This document shows positions 59,090-64,000 of a stretch of 64,000 bases of DNA, one piece after another; positions within the stretch are counted from its first letter, which is position 1; each line of letters starts with the position of its first letter. The DNA is from Balanoglossus misakiensis. Taxonomy: Eukaryota; Hemichordata. The notes under the pieces are model-generated. The model was not told where the DNA came from and made no database searches. It was given only the letters and a program-made list of their open reading frames with translations. The stretch spans positions 1,488,001 to 1,552,000 of the forward strand of contig CM082589.2 of NCBI GenBank assembly GCA_040954595.2. The letters run 5' to 3'. Made by a program: the position numbers and the translations under genes.

Positions 59090-61986
59090 TATAAAACAAT
59101 GTCATCTTCAGAATACACCCAGTTTCACCATCTTTACAAACACTGAAATTAAGTACCCAAACCCTTTTTACCTCAAATTTACCCTTGACATAATGGTAAG
59201 TTGTACTTGAACAGTGAACATAAGGTTTTTAAAATCGTATGATATGAATTGCCTTATCTTTTGTGACACCAACCAACCCAGGGGGATTATGGGAGTAGAG
59301 GCAGTTGCTAGGCAACAAATAACTGCTAATCCTATGGGATGTGATTGACCTACTTGTCCCTACTGTAAAGCTGTCAAAGTTAATATTTGCATGTGCAGGT
59401 ATCAGTGTGAATAACTGGCTTGTCTTGTAGGTGCTGTGTTTTGATAGGAAGTACTGTAATACTGGCAAAAGAACAGTGAATGAAAGAAAGTTCTAAGTCA
59501 AATAGATGTATTTATAGACTAATCGTGTATGTATTCATGTATCATGTTGTAATGGGCTAAGTGCTAAACATGATCTCATGACCATCTTTTAAAATGACTC
59601 CTCAGGTACGCATTGGGCTTGTCTCAAAGCCACTGTTCAAAATCAATACATTTTGCATAACGATGTGAAGTGAACACGAACAACTAATGCCACAAAAAAC
59701 TTCTGGATGAAGAACAAGCTTTGTGAAATCCAACATTGATGTTACCACAAAACTAATTGGTTTCTGGAGAGTTGTAGACGATACTTGCAAAGTCTTTCTG
59801 TGAATAAACCATAGATCTTGCTTTGTAATATCCAGACATGCCTCAGTTACAGACTGATAATTCACCATCAGGTAAACAGATAAATGGTGTGATCATATTT
59901 GATGGATTAGATGAGATACATCATACAGTGCGATTGCAAAGCCACTATTATCTGATGTAAAAAAAAAACTGCCAATTTAGGCCATTGCAATTCAGAAACT
60001 TTTGTGGGTTATCCACAAAGATTGGAAGATTGCTGAGTAACATTTACAGGGGTACAGGAACACAATTTCAAAGGAAATTCCATATTTGGTTACTTTTCTT
60101 TAACTCCAGAATTTATTATCAGAGAGGAAATGATGTCATGGTTACAGTACTGCTCCTAACCATGTTTCACCATGATTCCTTAGAGATGACAGTGAATACG
60201 AGTTTAATAATATCATTCTGGAACAGTAATTAACCCCTTGGGCAAGGCATAGCAGATTGGAACTTCACTATACTATAATTATATTATTTCAAGTTGTTTG
60301 TGCATCTTTTATTTTGTACAAAACATCTTGTATTTATTTTAAAACAATTATGATACCATATTATGCTGTCTTGTTGGCTTCTACATCATGTTATTGTGAA
60401 AACAAGTGTTATATAGCATTAAGGATTGTGATGCAACCGATTGTATGTGAGCTGATTGTAGAACAATTGTATAATGATAGTTTCAGCTTCCCTGTGGACA
60501 TTTTCAAGTCTCTCATATTTTTGCATAGATCCCCATAGCGATGATTGAGGAAAGGGGACCAAGTTAGAAAGTGGGCGTGACTTTGATCAAAACAAGTACA
60601 GTACATCTGTGCGGATGGATGCATTCTAAAACATCCACATTGTATCTGCTATACATTATAGAGTTCATCCCATGAGTAACAGGATTACTGCTTGCAAAGT
60701 GGTTTTTCCTGTAGAGACGCTAGTTTCATCAAGGTATATTTATTGAGATGCCGGCTAGTTACTGCAAAACAGGCCTGTTCAAACAGAAATGCAGCCCGAG
60801 TCGTGACTGAACACACCTACTTCAGTTCACAGAGAGTACAGCCAGGGTAACATGAGCTTTCCCACTCTGAACAAAACCGTTATTCACCTGGCCACCACTG
60901 TTATTCAGAAGAGAGAACTAGAGTGTATCAAGGCAAAGTCATTGTAAGCCTCTCAGGCAAGCGATTCACTGATCCCCCCGTAATTGATGGTAAAATTGCC
61001 TTTCCTGACTAAGGTGGACAAAAGGAGTTAGAAAAATCAGATCCAGTTTCGCTGTGATGGACAGCTCAAAGCTTTTTAAACTGTAGATCAACCTTGGAGA
61101 GGTTTCCATGACGATAATTCTCATCTTATTTGCTCTTTAAGATTGGGACCTCTTCAGTCATTTTCCACATTGACGAAGCAGTTTTGTCAAACTGTGCAGT
61201 GCCAGTACTCACTCTATTAAATTTGAAGGACTTTATTTGAACGGCTGAAATTGTCATCTTGTAAAATTATAATATTTTGACTATAATTCCTAAAAGTGCT
61301 TCTTCCATTGCTTTGAATTTTCTTTTTTATGATGAATATTGCAAGATGAGTTCCTAGGGGTGTTCTTATTTTGGGCCTCTATTTTAGGGTCAAAGTATTC
61401 ACCTACCATGGGAATTATACTTTCTTCTAAGGCATGAATTCAGCTCACCAACCTGTGACTTCAGCCACGTGTTTAGAATTAAAATGTGAACATGGAGAGA
61501 TATAAAAGAGATATAATATATAATTTTTCTATACTTGAATCCCAAATAGTTTCCTAATTCCCAATCCCTTGTCCAGTGAATGGTTTATAGCAAAATGGAA
61601 TCTACTGAGGTTGTGTAGATTCAACTGGAACATACCCATGAAACTTATCTATGTTGGAACCCTCAGGTTATAAGGATTTGGTGAAATCCGCACCGAGTTT
61701 GGCAGATACATTAATTGTTCATGAAAAAAATGCATAAAAAATTCATGATATGATGGATTCATAGATTTGCTTTCATGCTTGGTAAACTGAACCAATTAAA
61801 GTATACCTAACACTTATAGTTAAGGGTAAACTAAACGTTTTGCTGTGTAGAAATTCCTTCTCGTTTCTGTTATTTTAATTCCAAGTGGTACTTTAATTAA
61901 AGAACTGGATTGTCAATATAGCATTGTCTGTATCACAGAATTTGCTGTGGCATGACATTGTGATAATCACAGTCCGTGACAAACCA

Positions 61987-62160
61987 CATTTCAGATGTCT
62001 CTTTTTGAATGATCTGGACAGGATCATGTGTTTATTATTTGTAGTAATCACAGGCATTGTGACTGTCTTTATCAGTTACATTCAACTCATTTCAGATGTC
62101 CCTATTTCAATGATCTGGACATTATTGTGTGTTGATCAGTGTCTTGGCATTGTGACTGTT
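61987..62160 (+). repeat. Imperfect tandem duplication
   Basis: Two diverged copies start at 61987 and 62088, both with CATTTCAGATGTC, then TGAT/ATGATCTGGACA, and end with GGCATTGTGACTGT. The second is shorter through an internal deletion. Confidence 0.75.
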
Positions 62161-62247
62161 ATTTATATCACTGTATTGATGATGTAGTATACATGTAGTT
62201 TGTTACTTGCAATTAATGCAATTACGGTTTTTGTTTTCTCTGTACAG

Positions 62248-62289
62248 ATTCTGCTTCACAAGTGGTACTGCCTGAGGAATTCAAAACCG
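62248..62289 (+). other. Candidate 42-nt exon of a gene extending beyond the window
   Basis: A strong acceptor (TTTTGTTTTCTCTGTACAG) and a donor (CCG then GTAAGA) enclose 42 nt. Two of three frames are open (SASQVVLPEEFKT or ILLHKWYCLRNSKP). No family is recognised and no partner exon is identified, so it may be chance. Confidence 0.2.
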
Positions 62290-62959
62290 GTAAGATTCTC
62301 CAATGATTGCATTCCAATTTAGATCGCTTTTGACTTGTTTTTCTTCAATGCCAAAAGGAAAACTTTTGTGGTATCTATTATTCAGAAGATGCAGGATATG
62401 TGTAATGGATTTTGCCAGTGGTGTGAGCTCTCTGTGTATAATGTGTGTGTGGTATACACATTAATATATTCTCAAGATATGAATATTTATTGAGTCTGGG
62501 TATCATGCAAGTAAATCATAAAATGCAATGGAAACAGACATTTATTATTCATGTTAAGTGAGATTTTGTTTTATTAATAAATGCACTTTCATTAATTATA
62601 GCAGTTTTAGCCTCTATGTGCTCAATAGATTCAATGTCAAAGGGTTCAGTCATGTATGAAACTGTAGATTGCAAATTGTTAATCGTTTTCTGTGTGACAG
62701 CAACTGGCATGTGATGACGATCAGAGGAGATGAAATGATGCCATTAAAAGACAACTAGTGTTAGAATGACGTTTAGTTCGCGCAGTAGCCAGGTCATTAA
62801 TTTTCCATTTTCTCGCATTGCGTTTGTCGAGAACTTAATGGTCTATAGATGTGTGTGGCTAGAGGATAATAAGTCGTGTGAAATCTTCAGTGTTGCAGGG
62901 CCTCTGTTAACATTGCAAAATTTGGGAGAACCCTGTGATTGGTACTAGTCGTGCAAGTC

Positions 62960-63052
62960 TTAACCCTTTCACCCCCAGTTCCTTCTGTAGAGGTCCAACC
63001 TTACCATAGAAAGCAATGGATGTGGACTGAACCATGGCGGCAAAAGGGTTAA
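62960..63052. mobile_element. Short terminal-inverted-repeat element (MITE-like)
   Basis: A 93-bp element bounded by TTAACCCTTT and AAAGGGTTAA (perfect 10-bp inverted ends). Internal TCTGTAGAGGTCCAAC is shared with 28291-28306 in KHDRBS intron 2, and the termini with 32361-32450. Non-autonomous; no coding capacity. Confidence 0.75.
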
Positions 63053-63054
63053 GG

Positions 63055-63085
63055 GCCGTGCATACTTGGAGATGTGACTGTTAAC
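63055..63085 (+). repeat. Dispersed repeat terminus, copy 3
   Basis: Begins GCCGTGCATACTTGG and ends ATGTGACTGTTAACA. It starts 3 bp after the MITE-like element at 62960-63052. Confidence 0.55.
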
Positions 63086-64000
63086 ACATCGCAAAGCTAG
63101 ACCAATGCCAGTAACAGTGTAGTCCTAATATTAGCTATTCATGTTGTTAGTTTTATGCTTGTGTGCGATCACCACTGATGTAGCAATAATGAATAGGGTG
63201 AACGTCGTGTTTTAAATGCTGTGTTTGCATTCGATCAGCGGCTGGTCACACTCCACGTTGCTATAGTCTCCATTACTATTTATGATACCATGAAAGTGTA
63301 TTTTATATAGACCCAGCAAGGTCTTTAACCCACATGGTATTATTGGTTTTTCTCACCACATGTGTGATTTCAACTTGTCTGTGAAATGGGATCTATTGCC
63401 CATTACACGTTTGCCAGATTTGTGCCATTCCAACTACCTATAACATATAGTTTCTCAGTCACATCAAGCCAGAACTAGGGTTTTCCGTCCTAATACTTGC
63501 TTTTTTTATTTCTCGTGTGAATTTAATGTAGATAAGTACTGGGGATGGCGCATGGGTGGTGGCTGATTTTGGTGTTCAAGTTAAACTTGTGAAAATATTA
63601 CATAGAACATTTTCCAACTAATGATGATTCATTTCTCTAGTTTGCAAGCAATCGGAGAGTAACGAGCTTTGCACCAATTATCCAATATTGTACATGTCAC
63701 AGTTACTGCATGACCGAGTATTATGAATGTCCTCACGACTTCTTTCATGAATGTACACAAGAACTCATTCACACAAGCTTCATTAGGGAGGAGCAAAAAT
63801 AGCACACACACTAGTGACACACACGGCAGTACGTAGAATCAGTTTAAGGTCAAGCAATTTCAGTCTTTTATCTTATTCCCTTCATACTAAGTAACTCTCT
63901 TGGGTTCTCACAGGTGAGAACCTGCCTAAGAAAACAAATGAGTCTGTCACATGTAGGGAGGAAATCCTCCAGCCAATTCTCACATTTATTCAGAGCTGTC

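Larger units (their letters stand above)
47821..62247. other. Gene-poor region (intergenic or long intron)
   Basis: More than 14 kb in which I can support no coding exon on either strand. Open frames are short, compositionally random and without family signatures. Contents noted separately: microsatellites, a related-sequence pair at 58.4-58.5 kb, a tandem duplication near 62 kb and a few short recurrent motifs. Given the ROCK2-SLC66A3 neighbourhood in human I looked for ROCK kinase exons and saw none. Confidence 0.5.
62290..64000. other. Right end of window, no gene recognised
   Basis: AT-rich sequence without supported coding exons. It contains the terminal-repeat element and the repeat end noted separately. 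Confidence 0.5.

Noticed and set aside
61924-62187. Hydrophobic 87-residue frame resembling a membrane protein
   Set aside because: It spans an imperfect tandem duplication in AT-rich DNA, which by itself yields Val/Ile/Leu-rich translation; no homology or splice support.

Overview
This is a stretch of animal (metazoan) nuclear genome. Its genes are cut into many short exons with canonical GT/AG junctions, intergenic DNA is AT-rich and scattered with microsatellites, and the proteins are closest to conserved bilaterian families. I favour a non-vertebrate deuterostome (acorn worm, amphioxus or echinoderm type) because of the gene linkage and the vertebrate-like MIB1, KLF10/11 and SLC66A3 sequences. 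That assignment is an inference and another invertebrate is possible. I joined all exons by eye; reading-frame phase closes across every junction reported.

Layout: (1) 1-10284, plus strand, the 3' part of a mind bomb 1 (MIB1) ubiquitin ligase: the last ankyrin repeats and all three RING fingers, preceded by about 7.5 kb that looks intronic. (2) 13621-19585, minus strand, a complete KLF10/KLF11-type repressor. (3) 20.4-26.4 kb, plus strand, a complete ornithine decarboxylase, head-to-head with the KLF gene across a short promoter region holding a perfect CRE. (4) 27650-30063, plus strand, a complete Sam68/KHDRBS-family STAR RNA-binding protein, with what looks like a spliced 3' UTR reaching 33.9 kb. 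(5) 34760-37082, plus strand, a thiopurine-methyltransferase-family enzyme. (6) 38763-41263, minus strand, a four-exon gene for an unrecognised secreted precursor with dibasic sites and a TATA box. (7) 43304-44895, minus strand, regucalcin/SMP30. (8) 46024-47699, minus strand, the PQ-loop membrane protein SLC66A3. (9) 47.7-64 kb holds no gene I can support; it may be upstream sequence or a long intron of a gene beyond the window.

The genes are not an operon and have unrelated jobs (Notch-ligand ubiquitination, transcriptional repression, polyamine synthesis, splicing control, methyl transfer, secretion, lactone hydrolysis/calcium, membrane transport). What ties them together is ancestral linkage: KLF next to ODC mirrors human KLF11/ODC1 (2p25) and KLF10/AZIN1 (8q22), and SLC66A3 is also on human 2p25.

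The most interesting items are the unrecognised secreted precursor with a noggin-like LPxVD...HPD segment, the KHDRBS 3' UTR splicing architecture, a 56-bp perfect palindrome just upstream of the TPMT-like gene, two short sequence motifs (an RFX/X-box-like 10-mer and a DR1 nuclear-receptor-like 13-mer) that recur far more often than chance predicts, and several small repeat families.
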